Positions 35,538-44,310 of a stretch of DNA of 64,000 bases are shown piece by piece. Each line of letters begins with the position of its first letter. Positions within the stretch are counted from its first letter, which is position 1. A model generated the notes under the pieces. That model had not been told where the DNA came from. It made no database searches and saw only the letters and a program-made list of their open reading frames with translations. Position numbers and translations under genes: made by a program. Source of the stretch: Bryum argenteum (Eukaryota; Streptophyta; Bryopsida; Bryales; Bryaceae); assembly GCA_037043015.1 (NCBI GenBank), contig CM073324.1, positions 13,723,013-13,787,012 of the forward strand. The letters run 5' to 3'.

Positions 35538-37954
35538 CCTTGAAGAAGGGCTTCACATAAGCCCTTCTTGAATTGAAGGTGTGTCATCGGCGTGCGGTTA
35601 TATCGATAGTGTTTCACACACTCCAAATAATATATATACATGTTGACAATCGAGACATCCAATAAGAAGAAAAAAATACGGTGCCACCACTTGTGGCTCC
35701 GTACTTGGCATGAATAGGATGCTCGGAGTTGATCGGCAACATCTACACCTCGCATGTGAGTTGTATATTCTTTCAAAATCGGGGATGTTAGAATCATTTC
35801 ACGACTTGCACCATTTCGCCGAGGGACCGTTACTACCTTCTCACATGGGGGTTGAATTGGCAAATAATGAGTGGAAATAAGAAGCACGGGCTTCTTATCC
35901 TTCCACATAACACATGATATCGTGCGGGTGTCATGCATTTTCCATAAAGTTGTGCCTTGAGGCACATTTTTGAAAGAATTGGTGTTTTTCAAATCTAAGG
36001 GAAGACCAACCCGGTTTGCCCTTATTGTCCCACATGCATACATTTCCCGTGATAAAAGAGTTGTGAAAAGTCCAAAACTAGTGAAGTAATTATCCATTGT
36101 CACGCAATGGCCTAAGTTCCAAAGGCCATCCACTAACCTCATAACTACATTATGGGCCAATCGAGCATCGCCAAGAACAATATTAGGTTGTTCTATGGGA
36201 AGGGGGGCTACAATATTGTCTTTTCCACAATAGATCTCGAAATTCCATACGAACTTTGAAATCGAGCATGCCAAACACCAAACCTTCAAGCCCCACTTTT
36301 GAGGCTTCTTAGGCATATATTGACGTATCGGTGAATATGTCCCCTTATAGCGAATCATCATTTCATCAATGGTCAAATATTTTCCAAGAAACCATGCCTT
36401 TTTACATTGATCTCTCATAGCATTGACTAACCATCTTGTTTGACCGATTTTGTCATAACCCGGGTCCCCTCTAGTTTGTCCTTCCATGTTTGTAAGATGG
36501 AGACATCTCCTAATGTCTTGAAATCGGGCCCGTGTAAATATATTTGAAATACTTGGGCATCCAAAGAGGTCATCACGCATCCAATATGTTCTTACATTAG
36601 GTTGAACCCTCAACCCCATATATATGGCTAAGGCCATAAATGCTTTGAGGCTCGAAATTGTCATATTCTCCCAAGTAGGACCACCTTTGGTATTTCCATG
36701 CTCATCTAAAGGAGCATTTGCATACCGATTAGTTTCTTGAACAATAGTGGCCAACATGTGTGGAGTCCAAAAGAGGCCAAATAAATCCATAAAACTTGGC
36801 ATACCACGATGATGACGAGAAGGACCCATGGGTTTCCCCAAAAATGATATCGGCATTGGATTATACATAATACTTGGGTTTCCCCAAGTCTCATTCCTAA
36901 ATTGCCACCTAATATCCTCTTGTTGATGGGGTAACCCATCGTTACGATTATCTCCATCACTATCAGAGGCACTTTCAAAATTGGGTAAGTCCTCACTATC
37001 ATTCCCACCCAAATCATCCCTCACACCATTGCGTGTCATTCTCCTTCTTATTATATGTTCTTCCTCAACATCATCATCCCACTCCATATTATTATTACCG
37101 CCCTCAGTATCATTGCCATAGAATTCTCCAGGCCCAATACCAGTACTTCTCTCCCCAATAAAAATATTTGGCTGCAATGTGAATTGACCAATATTTTCTT
37201 CTGAAGTCACAACTACTGGTTGCCCTTGTAGCCCAAGCGTATGGCCTGTAAGGGGAAGGCCAGAAGGCGATGCACCCGCCACAGGAAGGCCCTGGTGCCC
37301 GGGTAAGCAGGCGTGCCGGCCGTTGCTGCTGTTCGGCTGGAGATGCCCCGCTGCGCTCGGCGCCGGACCCCAGCTGGCAGCCGACGCGCTTGACTCGCCG
37401 ACGTGGCCCGACCTCGTGGCCGCGGCGCTGTGCCAGCCCGCAGTCCGCCGGCTTGAGTCCCATACTAGTCGCAACGCCGTTGCATCACCGCAATCTTGGT
37501 CGACGCCTAGCTGCAGCGCTGGTCCGTGCATCTCACCACTCCCGCTTGCTTCTTCGGGATCAGGTCCAGCATTGTAGATCTCACCACCTCTCTTCCGTCC
37601 TCTTCGGCCAAAGTTTATTGCTGCAAGCAAGACTTCAGGTGGCCAGAGGATATCCTCAAGACTTGCAGCTCTCTCCATACCACTATCATCTTCTCCTTCT
37701 TCATTACACAATTCTTCTGAGCTTGGGTAATACGCATGCACTGGAGATTGCGAATTCAAGTACTCGCCGTTGAAGCCAACATCTGTATCAGGGAAGGTCA
37801 TGAGCTCAACTCCAGGTCCTAGATCTGGCAATTCTTGATGTTGAGGAGGTAATATTGCTTCAGGACTAGATGGTGGGCTTGGAGGAACCGTAGTTGGTTC
37901 CGGTTGTGTCTGTAGACGTGAACTCCTTCTCATTGGAATATTGTCCCACTCCAT
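35480..37954 (-). CDS. piggyBac transposase (DDE_Tnp_1_7 type)
   Basis: 824 residues from the ATG at 37954 (MEWDNIPMRRSSRLQ). The first 340 residues are low complexity and acidic, with a GC-rich Ala/Gly/Ser segment at about 140-245. The piggyBac domain covers about 385-790: an insertion-domain-like start GMPSFMDLFGLFWTPHM, then ISNIFTRARFQDIRRCLHL. The Asp residues sit where expected: Asp530 in YLTIDEMMIRYKG, Asp621 in HCVTMDNYFTSFG, and Asp738/741 in RGVDVADQLR. The enzyme would cut and paste DNA at TTAA in the nucleus. The frame ends after GLCEALLQGWPMRDSH, short of the Cys-rich tail, which is found in the overlapping frame. It is longer than typical piggyBac transposases (about 600) because of the N-terminal extension. 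Upstream introns are possible; a GTGAGT...CAG pair at 38031-37955 ends exactly before the ATG but does not keep the ORF phase. Confidence 0.93.
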   Translation of the reverse strand: MEWDNIPMRRSSRLQTQPEPTTVPPSPPSSPEAILPPQHQELPDLGPGVELMTFPDTDVGFNGEYLNSQSPVHAYYPSSEELCNEEGEDDSGMERAASLEDILWPPEVLLAAINFGRRGRKRGGEIYNAGPDPEEASGSGEMHGPALQLGVDQDCGDATALRLVWDSSRRTAGWHSAAATRSGHVGESSASAASWGPAPSAAGHLQPNSSNGRHACLPGHQGLPVAGASPSGLPLTGHTLGLQGQPVVVTSEENIGQFTLQPNIFIGERSTGIGPGEFYGNDTEGGNNNMEWDDDVEEEHIIRRRMTRNGVRDDLGGNDSEDLPNFESASDSDGDNRNDGLPHQQEDIRWQFRNETWGNPSIMYNPMPISFLGKPMGPSRHHRGMPSFMDLFGLFWTPHMLATIVQETNRYANAPLDEHGNTKGGPTWENMTISSLKAFMALAIYMGLRVQPNVRTYWMRDDLFGCPSISNIFTRARFQDIRRCLHLTNMEGQTRGDPGYDKIGQTRWLVNAMRDQCKKAWFLGKYLTIDEMMIRYKGTYSPIRQYMPKKPQKWGLKVWCLACSISKFVWNFEIYCGKDNIVAPLPIEQPNIVLGDARLAHNVVMRLVDGLWNLGHCVTMDNYFTSFGLFTTLLSREMYACGTIRANRVGLPLDLKNTNSFKNVPQGTTLWKMHDTRTISCVMWKDKKPVLLISTHYLPIQPPCEKVVTVPRRNGASREMILTSPILKEYTTHMRGVDVADQLRASYSCQVRSHKWWHRIFFFLLDVSIVNMYIYYLECVKHYRYNRTPMTHLQFKKGLCEALLQGWPMRDSHPRIFLEQGTRH

Positions 37955-37975
37955 CTGTATTCTCCAAGTTAGACA

Positions 37976-38416
37976 TTACTCATAACTCTCAACTATGAAA
38001 TTTAGGTACATGTTACACAAGAGATACTCACCTCCTTTGACTTCTTCCATGATCGACGTGGAGGCATTGCTTGTATCGGGCCAAGTAGATTTGACAATAT
38101 CAAGAAATTCTTGCTCAAAAGCGTGTTGATCAACCCACCCTAGAATATGTGCGGCTTGCCTGTAGAAATGGTGTCGGAAATTATTTGCTTGTGGATTTCT
38201 TGGCCAAGCTTTGGACTTCTTACGAACGCGTAAACTGCGCAAATGTTTTTGATCAAGCAGTGAAAGGAGGTCATGAATCTGATGTGCTCGAAGGTGTTTG
38301 CGTACAGCCCAGGAACGAAGGCGAGCTTCTGGATCGGCAGATGGAGGCGGCAATGTCGAAATAAGAAGTGGCTGCAAGTTTCCGACACTCACAACCGCAG
38401 TATTGGGTTCCTGCAT
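37976..38416 (-). CDS. Second ORF of the piggyBac element, unknown
   Basis: The minus-strand frame encodes about 146 residues; the supported part is 38406 to about 38032, before a GTGAGT donor at 38031. It contains AVRKHLRAHQIHDLLSLLDQ, then KHLRSLRVRKKSKAWPRNPQ, then YRQAAHILGWVDQHAFEQEF. It looks helical and basic. The pattern LL-x-LLD-x2-H-x-R recurs in the ORF at 16699-17010. It could be a 5' exon of the transposase or a separate accessory protein. The acceptor TATGCAG at about 38407 is plausible. I recognise no family. Confidence 0.5.
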   Translation of the reverse strand: MQEPNTAVVSVGNLQPLLISTLPPPSADPEARLRSWAVRKHLRAHQIHDLLSLLDQKHLRSLRVRKKSKAWPRNPQANNFRHHFYRQAAHILGWVDQHAFEQEFLDIVKSTWPDTSNASTSIMEEVKGGEYLLCNMYLNFIVESYE

Positions 38417-38449
38417 ATGGTCATATTAGTCAGTTGATGTGATGTCAGT

Positions 38450-38944
38450 TTACCATGCAAGTTCCACATGCAAACCAAGTTCATGTTCATGTATTCGAAC
38501 CCGTTGATGTGATCGCTCCTCGATCTGTGCAATCATCTGATCGCTCACTGGCGCATGGGCTGCCGAAGTTGGTGATGATCTGCAGGCTGCCGAACTTGAT
38601 GCAGCGGCGACCTTGAAGCTGGACGGTCGGAGGCAGCTGCAGTACGCCTCCGAAGGAACTCGTCGACCTCCCTGGCACGTACAGTTCGCCGCCGATTCCT
38701 CTCGCTGAAGCTCAACCTCGGCGGCAAGTACAGTTGGACCACGAAGGAGCTGTTCGATCTCCCTGGCCGAAGACTCTACTGCGTAATCACCATTTTCAGT
38801 GCTCTGATCATTTTCGGTCCATACTGGCACCTCGATGAATCCTTCTCCTACTGTTGCACTCGCCTCTCTCGAATCGGTAGTTGCTAGTGAAATGATGGCA
38901 GCAGTCACAGGAACCCCGTCCAAAGAATTTGCAAAACTAGCCAT
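38450..38944 (-). CDS. First ORF of the piggyBac element, unknown
   Basis: From the ATG at 38944 the frame runs 164 residues (MASFANSLDGVPVTAAIISL...). It is rich in Ala, Ser and Glu, with a Cys-containing middle (NCTCQGGRRVPSEAYCSCLR) and an ending IEERSHQRVRIHEHELGLH. A stop follows at 38450, just past possible donors. It may be the first exon of the gene that continues at 38406. The simplest donor (TGGTAAAC) would give only a 43-base intron and the wrong phase, so the exon structure is open. Confidence 0.4.
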   Translation of the reverse strand: MASFANSLDGVPVTAAIISLATTDSREASATVGEGFIEVPVWTENDQSTENGDYAVESSAREIEQLLRGPTVLAAEVELQREESAANCTCQGGRRVPSEAYCSCLRPSSFKVAAASSSAACRSSPTSAAHAPVSDQMIAQIEERSHQRVRIHEHELGLHVELAW

Positions 38945-39690
38945 AATGGATTTTTGTTACTTTTGAAATATGCTTTGGATTTGATGTATGCTGTTTGTTG
39001 TTCCCAACATCTTTCCATGAGTTTCTCATTCAAATTCTGAAATTTGAATCGCCCCATGTCAGTGTGTTCTCAGCCGCCAGTTTCACGAAGTTTGTAGTTA
39101 TGACATGTATTTGGAGGGGGCGTCAATCTTTGGCCAGTCCCAAAGCATTCAATTCTGCCGAATGTTGGGTCCTCCAAAACCCTGCTTGGAACCCCTGCCC
39201 CTCTGGAGTTTTCTCGAGTGACCCTCGCAACTGCCCCCATTTCCACCTTGTTCCTTAGTGGCCACAACAACAACCCGTTCTGCCCTTTCTCAACTCCAAA
39301 TCAAAAATTTGCTCTACAAGGCACTAAAATTGGAATCTTACTTTGCAAATTTTACCACACACAATTACTATGTTTCCCGACACACACACCAAATTACAGC
39401 CCAAAACACCAAAATTTGACCTCTCATCTAAGGTGCCCAAAACTGCAAAACGCCGATTCGGCTTTCCTGGGCCTTTAGGGGTTAACAATTCTTGTGTAGT
39501 GGAGATCAAAGTGTGGTATTTCCACCATGCTCTTCACCAAGATTTTCATCAAGCTTGGTGAAAGAAGATACTGGTGGTGAAAATATTGGTAAACTTCCCT
39601 TGTGAAATACCACATTTTTCTATTACACAAGGGTTGTTGATTAGTGTTACAAACTGCAAATTGCAAATTGAAACACTACATGTCAGTCTC

Positions 39691-39913
39691 TACACTAAAT
39701 TTGATAATAAGTGTTAGATTATTATAAGATTTGAAAAAGTTATAAGTTTTTACTTTTGCTTAAATTTTTTTGCCAAGAGCATTGATTCTGATACTATATA
39801 AGGATCCCCATCTTGGCCAATATAGTGGATAAAATTATTGAACAACAGTAAAAACTTATAACATGTTTATGTAAATTAATGTATCTAACACTAATTATCA
39901 AATTTAGTGTAGC
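39691..39913. mobile_element. ACTACAC-end MITE, copy (223 bp)
   Basis: The ends TACACTAAATTTGATAATAA and TTATCAAATTTAGTGTA are inverted repeats. The interior is almost the reverse of the 46420-46646 copy (ACTATATAAGGA, CTTGGCCAATATAGTGG, CATGTTTATGTAAATTA). Confidence 0.8.
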
Positions 39914-40139
39914 CAAATTGAGATGTAACAAAAGTACAACACTCCAAAGTCAAGTTCAACGCGGAAAGATTCAGAAACAAGGTGTCAGTGTCAATCATGT
40001 CAATTGGTTGGGCAAAAAGCAAAGTCACAAACCCAAACACAGAGCTTGTTGGTGTAGGTAAAGTTGCGCCGCTGGAGATGCCTCTGTACCTAAAAGCAAT
40101 GTGTTTTTTATTTTTTATTTTTTGACACAAATAAAGGCG

Positions 40140-40335
40140 ACCCTTTGCTGCAAAGATAAAATACAAGAGCTTTCTCTGTCATGTTTGGCGAAGAGACCTC
40201 ACTTACAATATTGCCATAGAGTGCAAAGAATAGATCCTTTAAGAATTGCAACATTGCCACAGAGAGTCCTCACATTGTTAAATGTGTCATCATTTTCACC
40301 CTAAAGAAATGGACTATAAGATACGAACCTTACAA
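40140..40335 (-). mobile_element. LINE fragment
   Basis: Shares GAGTGCAAAGAATAGATCCT-like and TGTGTCATCATT-like blocks with 41030-41110, in the same orientation, and belongs to the same LINE 3' region. Short and frame-broken. Confidence 0.45.
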
Positions 40336-40387
40336 AGAAAATTTTCTCCATTAGGGAAAACTTCCTACATAAGTGGTTAGTACTCTA

Positions 40388-40893
40388 TTAACCCTTAATT
40401 CTAGATTTCCTTGTTGCAAAACAGTCTAAGTCACAAAATTTGACCTTTCTTTAGATTAAGCTCAAAATATTGCAATCTAAGCATTATTTATAGGATTTAA
40501 CCGTAAGATCTCAAAGTTCACTTGACATTCTTCTCACATACCAAATTTGAATCGTTAATTCTTCCTCATTTATGAGATTATAATGGTCAAAGCTGGCTGA
40601 ATTTTTCTCCTGCGGGAACCTCCAAAACCCGTTTCGGGTTTTAAGGAGAGTTAGGGGTTAAACGTCATATGCTTTCCTGATACCACACCCAAAATCTCTT
40701 TTAAACTCCATTTTTAGCATAATTCTATTTTTAATTTGCTTGAGCTCTATTCTAAGAAAGTATAGATCTCTTTAAGGTGCTCAGTTTGGCATTCTAAAAA
40801 TTCCATTTGGTATAATGGAGTGTAATTTATGAGCAAGATTCTCTCCAAAAAAAAACCCAACCCCTCGGGCTGGGTCTGACGTTTAAGGGTTAA
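40388..40893. mobile_element. piggyBac-type element, family A-like, interrupted by a family B2 MITE
   Basis: Outer TTAA at 40388-40391 and 40890-40893. The right TIR is TGACGTTTAAGGG. The left TIR is cut at its internal TTAA: CCC at 40392-40394, then the inserted MITE, then ACGTCA at 40662. Removing the insertion restores TTAACCCTTAAACGTCA, the exact inverse of the right end. Near the right end lies CCCAACCC-CTC-GGGCTGGG, the family A hairpin with different stem bases. Confidence 0.8.
40395..40661. mobile_element. piggyBac-type MITE, family B2 (259 bp), nested
   Basis: TTAA at 40395-40398 and 40658-40661. Right end GAGAGTTAGGGG; the left end has decayed to TTCTAGATTTCC. AACCG at 40498 and AATCG at 40549 are 51 bp apart. 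Hairpin AAAACCCG-TTT-CGGGTTTT. Its length of 259 bp matches the 260-bp copies elsewhere, which supports these borders. Confidence 0.8.
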
Positions 40894-40989
40894 CACACCA
40901 TCTCTCCGTAAATTCTCCTATACTCTTCTCGAGGTGCTTAGTGCAAGCTTTTCAAGTCTTGCGACATGCCAACTTGCCAAATCGATCAG

Positions 40990-41655
40990 CCCCATCCAAA
41001 GAAAGAGCTCGAGCTTCTCCTTGGACCATCCCACATTGTTGAGTGTGACATCATTCCGCTCTAGTCATAGAGTCCAAAGAATAAATCCTCTAAGAAGGAG
41101 CCAAATCCGGCTCACATGCTTGACCCTATGAGGCATTCTACGTGCAAAGATAAATTGCTTTCAATTGAGATTGAGAGTTTGAGCTTGATTTCTTGGTCTT
41201 CCATTTACACGGGCGAGCCTAGAGAGGATGTTAGCACACCATTAACAAACTATATTGGGAGAAGAGCATTCTCAAAACGTGTGCAAAATCAACTCTTGAG
41301 CCCTAATATTGGAAACCAAGTATGATGGTCAATGTTTGGTTGGAATTTTCCTCTCTACGCATTAACAACCACCGCGCTCTATGCCAAATAGTCCAAATGA
41401 GACCGGCTTCATTACCAATCCTTTGCTTGTCCCAAACATTGAGGCCTTTAAGCCTATAGTTCATGGAAAGAATAACATTCCATTTTCTCTTGACAATATC
41501 CACCCGTTGGTGGAGTTGGCTAAGAAAACTCCTTCCTTCCTTGGTGGAATATTCCAAGAGAGGGATTCCATTCTCCCACTCAAATTGGTTGTGGTCCCAA
41601 GGGAGCTTGTCAATTCTTCCATGAAATACAAGAATTGCATTCTTCTTAGGCCCTC
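40990..41655 (-). mobile_element. LINE 3' remnant
   Basis: Minus-strand translation near 41460-41340 gives NVWDKQRIGNEAGLIWTIWH, then RARWLLMRREEN. This resembles the Trp-rich region after zf-RVT in plant LINE polyproteins (the W-x-I/L-W pattern). Frames are broken. A TTAA-flanked MITE abuts at 41658. Confidence 0.55.
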
Positions 41656-41657
41656 TC

Positions 41658-41943
41658 TTAACTCCTAAAGCAGAGTGAGGCCCAAATCAAGTCGATCCAA
41701 CTTTAGTCAGCCTCCGACTATTATTTTTAGATCGCATGAAGTTGAAACCTTTTCCAATTTTGAGCGTTATGATCTCACAAATGGTCAGGATTTGGCGTGC
41801 ATGTTCATGTACCAGTTAGGTACTAGATCCTACAGTTACATACTTCAAAGCTTGTCGAGATTCAAACATTTGCATCTTGCATCAAAAGAGGGCGATTTTG
41901 AGGGTTTTTGACTATTTTGGGGCTACTCGCCTGTAGGGGTTAA
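41658..41943. mobile_element. piggyBac-type MITE, family B relative (278 bp), inverted
   Basis: TTAA at 41658-41661 and 41940-41943; termini CTCCTAAAGCAGAG and CTGTAGGGG. The interior carries reversed versions of the shared module (ATGATCTCACAAATGG, AGATCCTACAGTT). It is inserted next to or inside the LINE remnant. Confidence 0.7.
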
Positions 41944-41955
41944 CTTCCACCACTC

Positions 41956-42432
41956 TAAGGGCGGCTTTACACGAGGGGCCACGCCATTGATGGGGCAAAT
42001 TCATGGCCAAACCTTCTCTTGTAGTTGGTCCAATTCTTGAAATTGGCCCGAGGGGCTTTACACGGGGAGTCAAGGTCAATTTTCTAGAATTATATCATGA
42101 TGGGTTGGGGACAAGTTATGACACGGCATGCGCTCAAAAAGTTGGGAGATAGAATAATGGAAGGCCAATTATTGGCCTAGAGGCTTAATTTCATTATTTT
42201 CACTAATTTGAACAAATCAAAAGTATGGAATGTAGCTAATGATAAGAATTGCCCCCATGGCCTTGTTTATCCTTCTACAAATCGGTCCCAAGGGCTTTAT
42301 ACATGGGGAATTAACCCCCAATTGTTTAATGTGTCCCCCAAGTGGCCCATGGAGTCAATTGGACTCAAAATATAAGTAAATTGGCTTGAAGATTTGTTAG
42401 CCTTGATGACTCCCCATGTAAAGCGTTCCTAA
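41956..42432. mobile_element. PIF/Harbinger-like MITE, long form (about 470 bp)
   Basis: TAA at 41956-41958 and 42430-42432; ends GGGCGGCTTTACACGAGGGG and CCCCATGTAAAGCGTTCC. Extra GGGCTTTACACGGGGAGTCA and GGGCTTTATACATGGGG blocks inside suggest tandem or nested ends. Related to 25304-25482. Confidence 0.75.
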
Positions 42433-42869
42433 CTCTAAAAATGTGCCCAAAATAAGAGTGTGATTGAGGGCATAAATCGAGGGAGAATCTCTGAGGCTTT
42501 AAAGAGCAAGCAAACAAGGCAACCATAAGTAAGTTAGATCCACAAAAAAACCTTTTACTGGCTAGTATGGCAATGAGTGAACTGTACCATGTCACCATTA
42601 AAATTCCTTTTCCCGGGCTATGAGTGAGTGCACCTTGTCAAGCAGAAACAGAACAATTCCTGCTTTGAAGTGTTTGTTTGCCTTGTCCCTGACAGCCCCC
42701 CTCCACAGCCATTTCCTCGATCACTGTTTGACTTGCGCCATCAATGGCACCTTATTGTCTGAATGTCTCTCTCTCTCTCATTACTACATGCATGCTCCGA
42801 GTAAAATTGAACACAAAAACTTGCCTCCATGTTAGCAACTCATGGATTCTCACAAAAGAAGTTGCAACT

Positions 42870-43137
42870 TTAACCCGTAAATTTCCTTGTTGCAAAACGG
42901 TTTGAGTCACAAAATTTGACCTTCCTTTAGATTAAGCGCAAAAAATCTCAATCTGAGCATTATTTCAAATCTTTAACCGTAAGATCTCAAAGATCACTTG
43001 ACATTCTTCTCACGTACCAAATTTGAACCGTTCATTCTTCCTCATTTGTGAAATTATAATAGTCGAAGTTGGCTGAGTTTTTCTCTTGCGTGAACCTCCA
43101 AAACCGGTTTCGGATTTTAAGGAAAGTTAGGGGTTAA
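42870..43137. mobile_element. piggyBac-type MITE, family B2 (260 bp)
   Basis: TTAA at 42870-42873 and 43134-43137; termini CCCGTAAATTTCC and GGAAAGTTAGGGG. AACCG at 42975 and 43026 are 51 bp apart. Hairpin AAAACCG-GTTT-CGGATTTT. Confidence 0.9.
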
Positions 43138-43899
43138 CTCATGGAGGTTGCAACTTTAGTGAATATCATAATCTTAGAAGTAGTGTAAGAGCATGTTGAG
43201 CCCGCACTGTGGGCCGGAGAGTGGAGCTTTCTGTTTGGACTTTGAGGAACCCCAGGCCATGGAGTATTCATGTAACCTGGCTGAGAGGTTTGAAGTCTCT
43301 TAAATTTTAGCACAACATAAGTCAACCTTATCTTGTGCTTTCACTCACAATTTAGTGTCCCTATTAACAAATGGGAGAGTGACATGTGACAAAAAATTTA
43401 TGGGAAGAAAAAATTTCTATCATAACTAGTTTGTGAGAAAATGTGGCTAAATAGTTCATTGAGATATTAGAGCTAATCTCATCTTACAAAGTCAATCTAG
43501 GACCAAATTCATCATATCTCAGTGTAGTGAAAGTGAAGCCTAAAGATGAAGCTCTACATCCAAACCCTTCCGCAAACCTTAACTTCTAAAGCTACAAAGC
43601 CTAATTTCACCACTTCACCCTCAAGAGTGCCCTCTTTCAATGCAAACCGAGATATATCACTTTGTAATGTATTTTGAGAATTGTAACTTTGTAGGATCGA
43701 ATAACTAACTTGTACATGGTCATATACACCAAATCTCAAACTAAAATTCCTCACCATTTGTGGGACCATCATGTTTTAGATTTTAAAAAAAAGTTTTTAC
43801 GTGTTGTTATCAATAGGGATACGAGTGCTTTGGAGCCCAAAAAAAACCATTCTAGAAGTTAATCCAACTTGAGGCTCTTCAAATTCTTATTCGTAGGCA
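43138..43899. other. Intergenic DNA with possible decayed piggyBac-type sequence
   Basis: CTTCTAAAGCTACAAAGCC at about 43583 and CACCATTTGTGGGACCATCA near 43752 resemble subterminal blocks of the piggyBac element, but without clear ends. No gene is supported. Confidence 0.3.
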
Positions 43900-44112
43900 A
43901 CTTAGGTAAATGTTTATGTGAATTATACCCTCATAGGACATGTAAAACTTAAAGAAAAGCTTGAATTTTCACATGGGGATATGCTGAAATTCAATTACAA
44001 AGGCTTATCTTTGACCGGTAAAAAGGCATGTGAAATACTATCTTATGAAAAATCTAAATGCTGAATGTGCATTGGTACTTCTTTACACATACAAAAAAAA
44101 AAAAAAAAAAAC

Positions 44113-44157
<45 letters not shown>

Positions 44158-44310
44158 CAAATTATGGTGAATACTTGAAGTTACTCAAATCTTATAGATT
44201 TTGGACAAACTTATGAGAATATATGAGGATCAACTACAATTTTGGAGAGATTTTAGCATTTCACCATGCCCTAATAGTGTTTACAAACTCTTCAAGCTTA
44301 AATTGAAGTT
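43900..44310. repeat. Dispersed repeat K with internal poly-A
   Basis: Runs of 19 and 41 A (44093-44111 and 44114-44154) sit inside sequence that matches 20540-20950 on both sides. Confidence 0.65.

Larger units (their letters stand above)
33785..39485 (-). mobile_element. piggyBac transposon, 5.7 kb, putatively autonomous
   Basis: The element is bounded by TTAA at 33785-33788 and 39482-39485. Its 14-base TIRs are perfect: CCCCTAAAGGCCCA on the left and TGGGCCTTTAGGGG on the right. Genes read on the minus strand. In order from the right end are an upstream ORF (38944-38450), a second ORF (38416-37976), the transposase (37954-35480) and its frame-shifted zinc-finger tail (35537-35313). A GC-rich foreign-looking exon fragment (34866-34613) comes last. 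Left subterminal DNA has AACCG motifs at 33900 and 33951, 51 bp apart; the right end has the hairpin GCCGA-T-TCGGC at about 39450-39461. The same motifs and spacing occur in the family B MITEs, which therefore look like its internally deleted relatives. Confidence 0.92.
33509..39501. mobile_element. ACTACAC-end element split by the piggyBac insertion
   Basis: A left TIR CACTACACAAGAATTGTTAA at 33509 continues TTAGTG. Its mirror image is split: the inner part AACACTAA ends at the TTAA at 33785 and the outer part CAATTCTTGTGTAGTG lies at 39486-39501. Removing the piggyBac with one TTAA restores CACTAATTAACAATTCTTGT, the exact inverted partner of the left TIR. The original element is therefore about 290 bp. 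It shares AATTAGTGTTA with the MITE at 46420. Target duplications are not evident. Confidence 0.75.

Noticed and set aside
37270..37773. Plus-strand ORF antisense to the transposase
   Set aside because: Shadow of the GC-rich transposase N-terminus, which has the domain evidence on the other strand.
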